From assembly GCA_003598085.1 (NCBI GenBank), contig QZKU01000128.1, positions 144,378 through 208,377 on the forward strand: a stretch of DNA of 64,000 nt, read 5' to 3'. Shown piece after piece: positions 35,046 through 43,652 of this stretch (position 1 is its first letter; the number at the start of each line of letters is the position of its first letter). The notes beneath the pieces were generated by a model, which was given only the letters and a program-made list of their open reading frames with translations, did not search any database and was not told where the DNA came from. The DNA comes from Candidatus Abyssobacteria bacterium SURF_5 (lineage in GTDB: Bacteria > Abyssobacteria > SURF-5). The position numbers were made by a program, and so were the translations under genes.

Positions 35046-35780
35046 ATGTTTTCTCTAATCGACACGCACGCGCATCTCGATCAGCTTGAGGATATTGAAG
35101 GCGCGGTTCAGCGGGCGCGGGCCGCGGGGGTTGCCGCCATTATCGCAGTCGGCATGAACCAATTTTCGAACTACCATGTGTATAAACTGGCCAGAGAGCA
35201 CCGCGGGTACGTGTATCCGGCTTTCGGGATTCATCCATGGGCGATCGAAAAGGGCGAACTTGAGGATACCTTCGAATTTATTCGGGCGCATTTCGGCGAT
35301 TGTGTTGCGGTTGGAGAAATAGGGCTCGATTACTGGATTAAGAAAGACAAGAAAATCCAGCAAGAGGTATTCTGCAGGCTTCTGGAGGCGGCCGGGGAGA
35401 AGGGGAAGCCGATAAGCACGCATTCTCGCGGGTCCTACGAGGATGTTTTTCAATTGGTGCAGGAATATGGAATAAAAGAGGCCGTCTTTCACTGGTACAG
35501 CGGCCCGCTCGAGATCGTGGAACGCATCGTTGAGAGCGGCTATTTTGTTTCGGCCACTCCTGCGGTCGAATACAGCGAGAAGCATCGGGCCGTTATTGAG
35601 ATGGCGCCCCTGGAGAATCTGCTTCTCGAAACCGATTGCCCCGTCAAATACAAAGACGTGAAGTCAGAGCCAGCCACTTTGGAGGTGACCCTCCGTGAGG
35701 TGGCGAAGCTGAAGAAAGCCGATCCCGCCGATGTTGCTCGGATCACAACTGAGAACGCGCGGCGTATTTTCCGGTTGTGA
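35046..35780 (+). CDS. TatD family metal-dependent hydrolase
   Basis: 244 residues from ATG 35046; the frame extends to 35013 but the family begins at FSLIDTHAHLDQL. TatD proteins are TIM-barrel DNases/phosphoesterases. Metal-ligand motifs: THAHLD, VGEIGLDYW, ISTHSRG, AVFHWYSG, LLLETDCPV. The last part VARITTENARRIFRL is typical. Relative to common TatD proteins it is close to normal length. Convergent with the MFS gene, with a repeat array between them. Confidence 0.88.
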   Translation: MFSLIDTHAHLDQLEDIEGAVQRARAAGVAAIIAVGMNQFSNYHVYKLAREHRGYVYPAFGIHPWAIEKGELEDTFEFIRAHFGDCVAVGEIGLDYWIKKDKKIQQEVFCRLLEAAGEKGKPISTHSRGSYEDVFQLVQEYGIKEAVFHWYSGPLEIVERIVESGYFVSATPAVEYSEKHRAVIEMAPLENLLLETDCPVKYKDVKSEPATLEVTLREVAKLKKADPADVARITTENARRIFRL

Positions 35781-35800
35781 AGGTCCCCCCAGTCGTCGCT

Positions 35801-35834
35801 GTCCGACAGGTCCGATATGTCAGACGCGTCCGAC
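35801..35834. repeat. GTCNGAC 9-bp-period array
   Basis: About four units (GTCCGAC, degenerate GTCCGAT, GTCAGAC, GTCCGAC) in the 64-bp gap between two convergent genes. Confidence 0.7.
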
Positions 35835-35844
35835 TCTCCGCCAT

Positions 35845-37092
35845 CTAGCTCGCTCTCTTGTACGCCGCTTCGGGAGGCGCAAGAGCGGCTGGTGCGGGCT
35901 CGTGGGTGCCGTTCGTATGAATGGAGAGAGTGAGCAGGGAAGCAATAAGCATGCATGCGGCGGCAGTTGGAAAAATAAGCGGATAACCGGAAGAGTCAAT
36001 GAGCGCGCCGGCGGTCATTGGGCCGAAAATCTGGGGCGCCGCCATACTGATCACTCCCAGACCCACGAATTCTGCTGTGCGGCCGGCCGGGATGAGGTCG
36101 AGCATGAAAGCATATGCGACACTCCCGACCGCTGCAAGAGGAATCCCGGTGAGGCTCACCAGCACGATGGCCTGCGTATATGTGTGCGAGAATCCGATAA
36201 GAGATTGAACAGCGGCCCAAAACAAGATCATACAGAAGAGAATCCTCTTCCGAGAGAATCGGTCTCCGAGCAGGCCGAAGGGCAGAACGAAGCAGGTCTG
36301 CAATACAGTCGCGGTGAACGGCGCCAGGAGGGCTTTTCCTTCCGGGACGTTCAGAGACTCGACCATGAAGAGGGTGAGAAAAGATTGAACGACCCAGAAA
36401 CCGAGCCACCAGAAGAACTGCGCGAGAAAGAATTTCATGGCATTTCTTTCCTTCGCAAGTCCGCGCAGGTGGCGGAAAGGGTTGGCCCTCGCTGAGAGCT
36501 GCACGACAGGCGCGGCCGGTTCCTTCAACAGGGCAATTGCGGCCAGAGTGCATCCAGCCGTGATGAGCGATACCAGATAAAAGAGTTCAACCCGATACTC
36601 TTCCCAGAGCCTGGAGCTGAGGAAAAAACATGCCATTAACCCGACATTGCCGAAGAAGCTCATGACTCCGCTGGCGGTGCTGCGCTGGTGCGCGGGCGTA
36701 ATGTCGGGAAGAAGAGCCATATAGGGTGTCTGAGCGGTGTCCATGCAAAAATATGATAAAGCGGAGACGAAGATTACCGCGGCAAAAGCCTGGACATGCG
36801 GTAAAGCGATGAAACAAACAAAGACGCCCAGCATGCCGAAGAAGATATAGGGCCTGCGGCATCCGTACCTGCTTCTGGTTCGATCGCTCAGGAATCCGAC
36901 GACAGGAGGAACAATGCAGCCGGAGATTCCTGCAAGCGTTAACACGAGGGAGATGGTGAACTTCGAATCTGTGAACTCCCTCAGGAACAGGGGCATGGTT
37001 CCCGAATAAAAAGCCCAGAAAAAAAGAATTCCGAACCATCCTACTCCCAGAGCGGACATCGTACCGGCGCTGATTTTCGAGGGAGCTTTCAA
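35845..37092 (-). CDS. Major facilitator superfamily transporter
   Basis: 415 residues, mostly hydrophobic, about 12 membrane helices. The MFS motif A-like loop appears after helix 2 (GFLSDRTRSRYGCRRPYIF) and again in the second half (GLLGDRFSRKRILF), giving the usual twofold plan. The cytoplasmic RSRYGCRRPYIFFG resembles GPH/sucrose-transporter-like members, but the substrate is unknown. The start is TTG at 37092 (AAGGA upstream); ATG 37059 is an alternative. Confidence 0.85.
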   Translation of the reverse strand: MKAPSKISAGTMSALGVGWFGILFFWAFYSGTMPLFLREFTDSKFTISLVLTLAGISGCIVPPVVGFLSDRTRSRYGCRRPYIFFGMLGVFVCFIALPHVQAFAAVIFVSALSYFCMDTAQTPYMALLPDITPAHQRSTASGVMSFFGNVGLMACFFLSSRLWEEYRVELFYLVSLITAGCTLAAIALLKEPAAPVVQLSARANPFRHLRGLAKERNAMKFFLAQFFWWLGFWVVQSFLTLFMVESLNVPEGKALLAPFTATVLQTCFVLPFGLLGDRFSRKRILFCMILFWAAVQSLIGFSHTYTQAIVLVSLTGIPLAAVGSVAYAFMLDLIPAGRTAEFVGLGVISMAAPQIFGPMTAGALIDSSGYPLIFPTAAACMLIASLLTLSIHTNGTHEPAPAALAPPEAAYKRAS

Positions 37093-37129
37093 GAAGGGGA
37101 AATCCTTTTTCAGGGAAGTGAGAAGCAGG

Positions 37130-37165
37130 AGGGGAGCTTTTTTCCGATGAGAAATCGGCTCCCCT
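37130..37165 (-). terminator. Hairpin after the redox operon
   Basis: Inverted repeat AGGGGAGC ... GCTCCCCT with an inner CCGAT/ATCGG stem, 20 nt past the stop of the last gene of the flavin/Fe-S operon. The T-run is weak, so termination strength is uncertain. Confidence 0.5.
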
Positions 37166-37184
37166 CAAACTGTCTCAGAGTCGG

Positions 37185-38261
37185 TTAGTCAATTTTTATC
37201 TCGATGCCGCGGCTGGCGGCGCGCTTCATGTTCCATTCCATCAGATTCGACGGCGGCTGGTCCTGTTCGGCCTCGGGCCTTCGCTCGAGCCTGATCGATT
37301 CGGTCGGACACGTCGGCGTGCACACTCCGCAGCCGATGCAGCGTTCCGAGATCACGCTGTAGCTGCCGTCAGTCTCGACGATGGCGTCCATCGGGCAGCG
37401 CTCGTCGGCGCAGACGCCGCATGAGGCGCAGCTATCCTGATCGATCACGGCCACGAAATTGCTCTTCGCAAGGATGTAGGGGGCCTTGTACTGTTTGACG
37501 CCGCGCAGAATGCCACAGCAGCACGAGCAGCAGTTGCAGACGAAAACCTGGCCCTCCTCGACATTGTACGTGCAATGGACAAGGCCTTCCTCTTCCGCCT
37601 TCTTCATTACCTGGAGCGCCTCTTCCCTGTTAATGACGCGCCCGCTGGGGTAGCGGTCGAAGGCGTTTTCCTCGGTTGAGAAGCTGAGGCAGATTTCGAA
37701 GGTATGCTTGCACTGATGGCCTTCGAGTTTCTGTTCTTTCCGGCAAATGCAGTCCTGAACGCAAAAGGATTTGGCCTCGGAGATCATGAGCGCCATGTCC
37801 TCATAACGGTGCACGTGCAGGTCCTGCTTGATTTCGGTGCTGACGGGCACCACGCGCGCGACGGCGGGTGCGTAATCACCGACTTTCTTTACGAGGAGCG
37901 GTGCATACTGTTCGAACAGGACCGTCAGTTCCTTATCAAGGCGGTAAAGCTGGAACTCGTAGATGCCGATCACGAACGGGAACAGCATGTACATCTGCTG
38001 GCCGAACATTTTGAACGAGCCGATCTGCCCCTTCTCGACCATGTTGTCGAGGGTTTTCTGCATTTCGGGGACCGGCTTTCCGAGGCGTTCGGCGATCGCC
38101 TCGACGGTCTCCGGCATCGGTCTCAATTTGAGCGCCATTTCCGCCTCGTCGGGCGTGAAAATCTTCTCGAGGATTTTCAATTCCACTCCGCTCTCGGTTG
38201 CAGGATATCCATTTGGCAGGTCGTCGAGCCTTTTCGCAAGCCGCTTGTAAACGTCCGTCAT
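37185..38261 (-). CDS. Cys-rich 4Fe-4S protein with winged-helix-like N-terminus
   Basis: 358 residues from ATG 38261 (AAGGAGGGACTA upstream; an in-frame start at 38285 lacks a site). Residues ~25-95 look like a winged-helix segment (ETVEAIAERLGKPVPEMQKT, LDNMVEKGQIGSF). Then a Cys cluster C167-x3-C-x-C with C184 and C191, a dense cluster of six Cys in eight residues (242-249, CNCCSCCC), and two [4Fe-4S] ferredoxin motifs (CASCGVCADERC, CIGCGVCTPTC). Probably an electron carrier subunit for the upstream GlcD-like and CCG proteins. Such proteins are seen in anaerobes, but I know no assigned function. Confidence 0.8.
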   Translation of the reverse strand: MTDVYKRLAKRLDDLPNGYPATESGVELKILEKIFTPDEAEMALKLRPMPETVEAIAERLGKPVPEMQKTLDNMVEKGQIGSFKMFGQQMYMLFPFVIGIYEFQLYRLDKELTVLFEQYAPLLVKKVGDYAPAVARVVPVSTEIKQDLHVHRYEDMALMISEAKSFCVQDCICRKEQKLEGHQCKHTFEICLSFSTEENAFDRYPSGRVINREEALQVMKKAEEEGLVHCTYNVEEGQVFVCNCCSCCCGILRGVKQYKAPYILAKSNFVAVIDQDSCASCGVCADERCPMDAIVETDGSYSVISERCIGCGVCTPTCPTESIRLERRPEAEQDQPPSNLMEWNMKRAASRGIEIKID

Positions 38262-38300
38262 TAGTCCCTCCTTCAGGTAATACACTTCAATCCCGCTGCC

Positions 38301-39443
38301 TCACATTAAGGCGATTTCGGCGATATCTTTCACCTGGATACGGTCTTCGAGCCCTTCATCTCGGCGGGCATCCTCAAACATCTTTGCGCAATTCGGGCAC
38401 GCGACGGCGAGAATGCTCGCGCCGGTTTCGACAGCCTCCCTGATGCGCACGCGGGCCGGGCCGGCCTCTCCGCTCCCAATGATATCGGTGTGGAAGTTGC
38501 CGCCGCCGCCGCAGCACAGGGCGTTCTTGGAGTTCTTCTGCATTTCCTCGAGGATCAGGCCCGGCATCGAGCGCAGCACCTTGCGCGGCGCATCGAAGAC
38601 GTCGTTGTGCCGGCCGAGGAAGCACGGGTCGTGATAGGTTACGCGCGCCTTGATCTGCGGGAATGAAACCTTGTTTTCACGGACAAGCTGTTCGAGCGCC
38701 TGGGTGTAGTGCATCACTTCGAAATCCGCCCCGAGCGCGGGATAGTCATTCTTGAAAGTGTTATAGGCGTGCGGCGAGAGCGCGATGACCTTTCTCACTC
38801 CCAGTTTTTTGAAATTCTCAATGTTGCCCTCGGCCAGCGCCTGGAACAGGCCGAACTCGCCGAGCATTCTGACCTCGTTTCCGTCGCAGGACTCATTTGC
38901 GCCGAGGATGCCGAACGGGACGCCCGCCTTCTTGAGCAGCGAGGCGACGGCGGCCGCGATCTTTTTTCCCCGTTCGTCGTACGAGCCGACGCAGCCGACG
39001 TGAAGGAGATACTCCTGTCCATTATATGGCTCGAGGCCGAGGCCGTCGGCCCATTTGCCGCGGTCTTCGCGCGGCTGATTGAACGGATTGCCGCGCGTGC
39101 TGATGCCTTTGAAGTAATCACGCACCGCGGGAAGAGTATGTCCCTGTTCGACCATCTCCTTTCGGGCGGCGACGAAGATATTGACAAGGTCGACGCGGAA
39201 ATCGAAAACGCAATGTTCGCGGCAGTTACCGCAGGCGACGCATGAATACAGGATTTCGGAAAGGCGGCGGCTCGGTTCGACATCGCCGTTCAGCCAGGCG
39301 CGCACAAGCCACATGCGCCCGCCGGGCGAATACGTATCGAACCAGTATTTGCGGTAGGTGGGGCAGTTGAAGTCGCTGAAGTCTTTTGTGAACTTGCAGT
39401 AGCCGCAGCGGAAACAGCGGTGGATGACGTCGGCGTATTGCAT
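38301..39443 (-). CDS. Fe-S oxidoreductase with CCG domains (GlpC/HdrD-like)
   Basis: 380 residues. N-terminal iron-sulfur ligands: CFRCGYCKFTKDFSDFNC and CVACGNCREHC. Two CCG (heterodisulfide-reductase-type) domains follow: HVGCVGSYDERGKKIA ... ANESCDGNEVRMLGE, and YHDPCFLGRHN ... NALCCGGGGNFH. Such subunits pass electrons from a flavoprotein dehydrogenase to quinone or to a thiol/disulfide. RBS GGGAGGTGAAATAG. It is encoded directly after the GlcD-like subunit (adjacent, 0 nt gap). Confidence 0.87.
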   Translation of the reverse strand: MQYADVIHRCFRCGYCKFTKDFSDFNCPTYRKYWFDTYSPGGRMWLVRAWLNGDVEPSRRLSEILYSCVACGNCREHCVFDFRVDLVNIFVAARKEMVEQGHTLPAVRDYFKGISTRGNPFNQPREDRGKWADGLGLEPYNGQEYLLHVGCVGSYDERGKKIAAAVASLLKKAGVPFGILGANESCDGNEVRMLGEFGLFQALAEGNIENFKKLGVRKVIALSPHAYNTFKNDYPALGADFEVMHYTQALEQLVRENKVSFPQIKARVTYHDPCFLGRHNDVFDAPRKVLRSMPGLILEEMQKNSKNALCCGGGGNFHTDIIGSGEAGPARVRIREAVETGASILAVACPNCAKMFEDARRDEGLEDRIQVKDIAEIALM

Positions 39444-40823
39444 CTATTTCACCTCCCAATTGCCGGGATTCATGATGCCGTTGGGGTCAAGGGCGGAGCG
39501 GACCTTGTTCATGAGCTGGACCGTGTGCGGGTCCATGTGTTCGAGGATGAGTTTTTGCGCCGGTTCTTCGGCCTTCCAGGGGATGCCGCCCATCTCGAGC
39601 ACGCGCCGATTCGTTTCATGGAGCGCGCGCTGAGCGTTCAAGCGGTCGGTGTCGTCGGCCCGGTTGAAGGCGTAAGCGTAAGCGAACATCATGCAATGGC
39701 CGCGCCCGATGACGCGCACCGCCAGCGAGTATGGCGTGTTATATTTAGCCGCTATCTCGATTCCGGCTCGATAGGCGCGCGAGAAAAGCTCCAGCGGCAT
39801 GATCGCTCCGACGTACTCGAACCCGCCGCCCTTCTTCGTATCGGCGTACTTGGTCATCTCGCGAAGCGGCACCTCGAGAAAACGCCCTTTCGCGAAACCG
39901 GGGATGAACATGAAGCCGCCGTCTTTGCTGTCGACGTAGCTGCGCAATGTGGCGCGAATAAACTTTCGTTTCAGTTCCAGCTCTTCATCCGAATTGGCGG
40001 TTATATAGATCAGCAACAACTGCAGGCCTTCCATGTGAGCCGGCAGCGCAGAGCAGGAGACATTGAGGTCCTCGAGCATCTCGGTTCCGGTCAGCTTGTA
40101 GAGGATATCCGTCATGTGGTCCGGATTGTCATTGAGGAAGATCATCATATCTTTTTTGGCCGGGTTCGGGTAGAGCTTGATCCCCAGCTTCGTGATGACT
40201 CCCGTGGTGCCGAACCAGCCGACAAACAGGCCGGCCAGATCGGGCAGCGGCGCGCGCGAGAACCAGTAGGGCGTGGTTGAGCACGAGCCGATCTTGCAGA
40301 CCTCACCGGTCGGCAGGACGACCTCGAGGCCGTTCAGCATTTCGGAGTGGAAGCCGGTCGCCTGCGACATATGGCCGGAGCCGTGAATGAGGATGTTGCC
40401 GGCGATGGTTGCCGAGGGCGGCGCGTCGGGACTGGAATATTTCAGGTTCGGATAGTGTTGTTTCAGGTACGCCTGAAAGACTCCGTGCGCGCAGCCGGCC
40501 TCGATGACCGCATAGCGGCTGGTTTCGTTCACCTCGATGATCTTGTTCATCCGCTTCATGTCGAGAACGATGCCGCCCTTGAGCGGACGCGAGAGCCCCG
40601 AGAGCACCAGTCCGCCGCCGAGCGGGACGACGGGAATTTTCTCGCGGTTGGCGAGGTGAACGATCGCCTGTACCTCCTCCGTTGATTGTGGGACGACGAC
40701 ATAATCGGGTTTTTTCGGGTCCATCGTGCCGGGGTCGCGCGAATAGAAGAAGAGCTCCTCGGGTTGGTCCGACACGTATTCCTTCCCGACAATTTCAGCG
40801 AGAGCTTCGTATACGTTTGCCAT
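39444..40823 (-). CDS. GlcD-like FAD-linked oxidase subunit
   Basis: 459 residues, FAD_binding_4 plus FAD-oxidase C-terminal domain (lactate/glycolate dehydrogenase family). PCMH-type FAD binding: RPLKGGIVLDMKRMNKIIEV, SSPDAPPSATIAGNILIHGS, and GWFGTTGVITKLGIKLYPNP. The C-terminus ends VRSALDPNGIMNPGNW, the usual close of the family. It should oxidise a 2-hydroxy acid or similar and hand electrons to the Fe-S proteins on either side. The substrate is not determinable. No EtfAB is encoded nearby, so confurcation of the LDH-Etf type is not supported. Confidence 0.87.
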   Translation of the reverse strand: MANVYEALAEIVGKEYVSDQPEELFFYSRDPGTMDPKKPDYVVVPQSTEEVQAIVHLANREKIPVVPLGGGLVLSGLSRPLKGGIVLDMKRMNKIIEVNETSRYAVIEAGCAHGVFQAYLKQHYPNLKYSSPDAPPSATIAGNILIHGSGHMSQATGFHSEMLNGLEVVLPTGEVCKIGSCSTTPYWFSRAPLPDLAGLFVGWFGTTGVITKLGIKLYPNPAKKDMMIFLNDNPDHMTDILYKLTGTEMLEDLNVSCSALPAHMEGLQLLLIYITANSDEELELKRKFIRATLRSYVDSKDGGFMFIPGFAKGRFLEVPLREMTKYADTKKGGGFEYVGAIMPLELFSRAYRAGIEIAAKYNTPYSLAVRVIGRGHCMMFAYAYAFNRADDTDRLNAQRALHETNRRVLEMGGIPWKAEEPAQKLILEHMDPHTVQLMNKVRSALDPNGIMNPGNWEVK

Positions 40824-40827
40824 CGGC

Positions 40828-41868
40828 TCATCCCCATCCTTTCAGTTTCTCGCCCAGGGCGAGGCGGCACAGGTCGCTGAGCAACAGCGGCATCAATCCG
40901 TTGGCGGCCGCTTTCTCGCCGAGCGCAACCATGCAGAATGGGCAATTGAAGACGCACGCGGTCGCGCCCGCGGCGAGCATATCATCGATATTCTTCTGCT
41001 GAATCTCTTCGGCATACTCGTAGCGGCCGAGCCCCATGATGCCGGCGCCGCAGCACAACGCATTTTCGCCGTCGTACGTTCGCTCGACGCGCTCTGCGCC
41101 CAAAATCTTGAGAATGTCATCAACGTAGTGTTGCGTCTCGGGCACGAGACGGTTCGAGCACGGGCGCTGGTACGCCACCTTCATCGGGAGCGGGTTGAGG
41201 CTGTGCTTGCGCTCCGCCAGTCGTTTCAGCAGAAAGTCGAAAAAGTACACCGGCTTGAACGGGATATCAACCCCGAAGGCGGGCGCCCACGAGGTGAACG
41301 TGCCGTAACATTCATCGTGGAAACAAATGACCTCATTGATACCGTTGGGCTCGAGGTAGAATTTTTGGAGGTTGTCCAGGCTCTTGGAAAGGCGCTGTTT
41401 GATGACTGAATTGCGCGCGAAGTGCAGGTACATGAGGTTGCAGAAGATGTCATTGCCGGAGATAATGGAGACGTTTTCAAAGAGACTGCCGATGATCGAC
41501 ATGTCCTTGAACATGCCGAACGCGCACATATCGAGCAAAGGCCCCTGCAGTTCTTTCGGCGCGCTCTTGCCGTCATGCGCCATCATGCGCACCTGCTGTT
41601 TCTCGATCGGACGCGGGACGATTTGCATTCCCCGCGCCTCCTGCGCCTCGACGATTTTGTAGAATGGGTGGTTGCCTTTGGGGCAGTATTCCTCGCAGGC
41701 GTAACAGGTGACGCAATCATGCAGGACGCGCGAGTCTTCCCCCCGATTGATTTTCGATTTCTCCTCCTTGGCCTGCTCCGGCGTCAGCTTCATGTACTGG
41801 CACCGGGTAAGGCAGTCATACGTCTCGCACGCGGCGCAGAGGCTTTCATCGAATTTCAGATTTGACAT
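40828..41868 (-). CDS. Heterodisulfide-reductase-like Fe-S protein
   Basis: 346 residues. N-terminal ligands CAACETYDCLTRC and CVTCYACEEYCPKGNHPF, then CCG-type regions (CFHDECYGTFTSWAPAFG; PCSNRLVPETQHYVDDIL with NALCCGAGIMG). First gene of the four-gene redox operon, start ATG 41868 with GGAGGCGAGG upstream, 4 nt before the GlcD-like gene. Together with the CCG protein downstream it forms two Hdr-like electron-transfer modules around a flavoprotein. Confidence 0.85.
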   Translation of the reverse strand: MSNLKFDESLCAACETYDCLTRCQYMKLTPEQAKEEKSKINRGEDSRVLHDCVTCYACEEYCPKGNHPFYKIVEAQEARGMQIVPRPIEKQQVRMMAHDGKSAPKELQGPLLDMCAFGMFKDMSIIGSLFENVSIISGNDIFCNLMYLHFARNSVIKQRLSKSLDNLQKFYLEPNGINEVICFHDECYGTFTSWAPAFGVDIPFKPVYFFDFLLKRLAERKHSLNPLPMKVAYQRPCSNRLVPETQHYVDDILKILGAERVERTYDGENALCCGAGIMGLGRYEYAEEIQQKNIDDMLAAGATACVFNCPFCMVALGEKAAANGLMPLLLSDLCRLALGEKLKGWG

Positions 41869-42083
41869 GGCCTCGCCTCCTCACGAAGATGGGGCAGATT
41901 ATCTTTTCTTCCACGCGTCGAAAGGAGAGCCCACCGGAAATCATGGGGAAAAGGGTCTGTCCCTAATTTAGGTCAGTTCCAGATCATTCGTCAGAGGTCC
42001 ACGTTTTGACCGTGAAGAAAGATCCAGCAGAGGAATCAGGCATGCGTGAGGGACTATCCCTTCGCCGGATAATCCCTCCGCTG

Positions 42084-42113
42084 AAACCCGCCCGGGGACG
42101 TCAGCGGGTTTTT
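42084..42113 (+). terminator. Terminator-like hairpin upstream of the CODH cluster
   Basis: AAACCCGC, short loop, GCGGGTTT followed by TTGAG. No gene on the plus strand ends just before it, so it may close a short untranslated RNA or act as an attenuator. It precedes the TTGACA promoter element. Confidence 0.4.
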
Positions 42114-42212
42114 GAGCCTGTGCTCAAAAGTATATTTGAAAAAAACGGTGAAAGTCAAAGGGAAAATTCGGTTTATCAAGATGGAAATTCTTGGAGGGCG
42201 CCAAAAAGATCC

Positions 42213-42243
42213 TTGACAGGAAGTGGCTTTGAACGGTTAAAAT
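42213..42243 (+). promoter_or_regulatory. Candidate promoter of the CODH cluster
   Basis: Perfect TTGACA (42213-42218), 19-bp spacer, TAAAAT (42238-42243), 27 nt before the first ATG of the cluster. The spacer is slightly long for sigma70. Confidence 0.5.
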
Positions 42244-42269
42244 AAACGAAAAGGGCGGAAAAAACGGTT

Positions 42270-43517
42270 ATGAGATATGTCATCATCGGCAACGGCGCCG
42301 CCGGCGTGCATGCGGCGGAAAGCATTCGGAGGCTGGATAGCGCCGGTTCTATTAAGATAATAGCCGGAGAAGAGGCGCCGCCGTATTGCCGCCCCATGAT
42401 CAGCAACGTGCTCGAAGGTGCGGCGTCGTTTGAGCAGATTTCTCTCCGTCAGCCGGATTTCTACCGCTCCTATTCGATTGATGCGGTTGTCGGGGAGCGC
42501 GTAGAGACCGTTGATCTTGCGGCATGGCAGGTGATCACCGGCGGCGGAAGGAAGTTCCCGTACGACCGCCTGCTGATTGCCGCCGGCGCCGACCCCGCCC
42601 GAGCCAAGTGTCCCGGCGCGGATTTGGAGAACGTTTTCTACCTGAGGACCGAGCGGGACACACGCAACATCCTTTCCGCCCTGCCAAGGGTAAAAAGAGC
42701 GGTTGTGCTTGGGGGAGGGCTGGTGGGCCTGAAGGCCGCACACAGCCTGTTGCGGCGGGGAATTAGCGTGACAATGCTCATCGGGTCAAAACATCCGCTG
42801 TCGATGCAGGTTGATGATTTCGCGGGGAAATTGGTGCTTGATGAGCTGAGCCGTCACGGTATTGACGTGAGGACTCGTTCGGAAGCGGCGGCATTCGAAG
42901 GCGAGAAAGCTGTGCAGAGGGTGCGCCAGACGGATGGCTCAGTCCTGGCGTGCGACATGGTGATAATTGGAAAGGGAGTGAGACCCGCGGTTTCTGCTCT
43001 GCCGCGCGAGCAGATCGAGGTTGGCACGGGTGTCTGTGTGAACGACTATATGGAAACAAGCGCGGCGGGGGTGTTTGCGGCGGGCGACGTGGCGGAATCT
43101 ATGGATATTGCGCGGCGCCGCCGCCGCGTGAACGCGCTCTGGCCGGTCGCAGTGGAGCAGGGACAGATTGCGGGAATGAATATGGCGGGCAGGCGCGTGC
43201 GGTATCGCGGGAGCCTGAGCCGTAATATCATTCGCGTGTTCGATCTGGACGTGCTGACTGCCGGTTTGACGGCGCCGCCGGCGGAGGACGGCTGCGATAT
43301 TCTGAGCCGGTTTGACGCGCGGAGGAGACTATACCGCAGGCTCGTATTCCGAGAGGATCGGCTTGTTGGCTTCGTGATGCTGAATTCAGTCGAGCAGGGC
43401 GGCTTGTTGATGTCACTGATCCACCAGGAGATACCGGTGCGAATTCCGAGGGAGAAATTGCTCGAGAATTCGTTCAATTATTCGCGCGTGGCGCCGATGT
43501 ACGGGGGCAGGTCGTGA
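42270..43517 (+). CDS. FAD-dependent NAD(P)-linked oxidoreductase of the CODH cluster
   Basis: 415 residues, rubredoxin/ferredoxin-NAD reductase type. First Rossmann motif YVIIGNGAAGVHAAE (FAD), second AVVLGGGLVGLKAAHSL (NAD(P)), closing FAD motif AAGVFAAGDVAES, and a small C-terminal domain ending NYSRVAPMYGG. In cooS-cooF clusters of other anaerobes an enzyme of this type (often called FNOR) is thought to move electrons from CO oxidation to NAD(P)+. Its place here before cooF- and cooS-like genes fits that. Confidence 0.87.
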   Translation: MRYVIIGNGAAGVHAAESIRRLDSAGSIKIIAGEEAPPYCRPMISNVLEGAASFEQISLRQPDFYRSYSIDAVVGERVETVDLAAWQVITGGGRKFPYDRLLIAAGADPARAKCPGADLENVFYLRTERDTRNILSALPRVKRAVVLGGGLVGLKAAHSLLRRGISVTMLIGSKHPLSMQVDDFAGKLVLDELSRHGIDVRTRSEAAAFEGEKAVQRVRQTDGSVLACDMVIIGKGVRPAVSALPREQIEVGTGVCVNDYMETSAAGVFAAGDVAESMDIARRRRRVNALWPVAVEQGQIAGMNMAGRRVRYRGSLSRNIIRVFDLDVLTAGLTAPPAEDGCDILSRFDARRRLYRRLVFREDRLVGFVMLNSVEQGGLLMSLIHQEIPVRIPREKLLENSFNYSRVAPMYGGRS

Positions 43518-43560
43518 GGGCTTTGCGAACGGCTGAGGCGCATGATGATTCGGTTGTCAA

Positions 43561-43630
43561 GGCAGGCAGGATGCCTGCGCTACGAGGGCGGTGTGGCTTT
43601 GGTTTGCTGAAAAGGCCACAGAAGCTGACC
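43561..43630. repeat. Intergenic repeat relic
   Basis: Contains GGCAGGATGCCTGCGCTACG and a GGCGGTGTGGCTTTGG ... GCCACAG segment, a diverged member of the dispersed CACAGGC/GTAGCACAGG family, between the FAD oxidoreductase and cooF-like genes. Confidence 0.5.
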
Positions 43631-43652
43631 CTGTGATTAGCGGGAGGCAGTG

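Larger units (their letters stand above)
41869..42269. other. 401-bp divergent intergenic region between redox operon and CODH cluster
   Basis: No gene supported. 41945-41970 carries GGGGAAAAGGGTCTGTCCCT, a sequence of a type often seen with REP/RAYT-like elements. A terminator-like hairpin is at 42084-42113 and a second small hairpin at about 42110-42129. The plus-strand promoter of the CODH cluster lies at 42213-42243. A 79-codon frame at 42006-42245 shows no family features and spans these elements. Confidence 0.6.

Noticed and set aside
42006-42245. 79-codon plus-strand ORF before the CODH cluster
   Set aside because: It spans a REP-like sequence, a terminator-like hairpin and the promoter; no ribosome-binding site or family feature.
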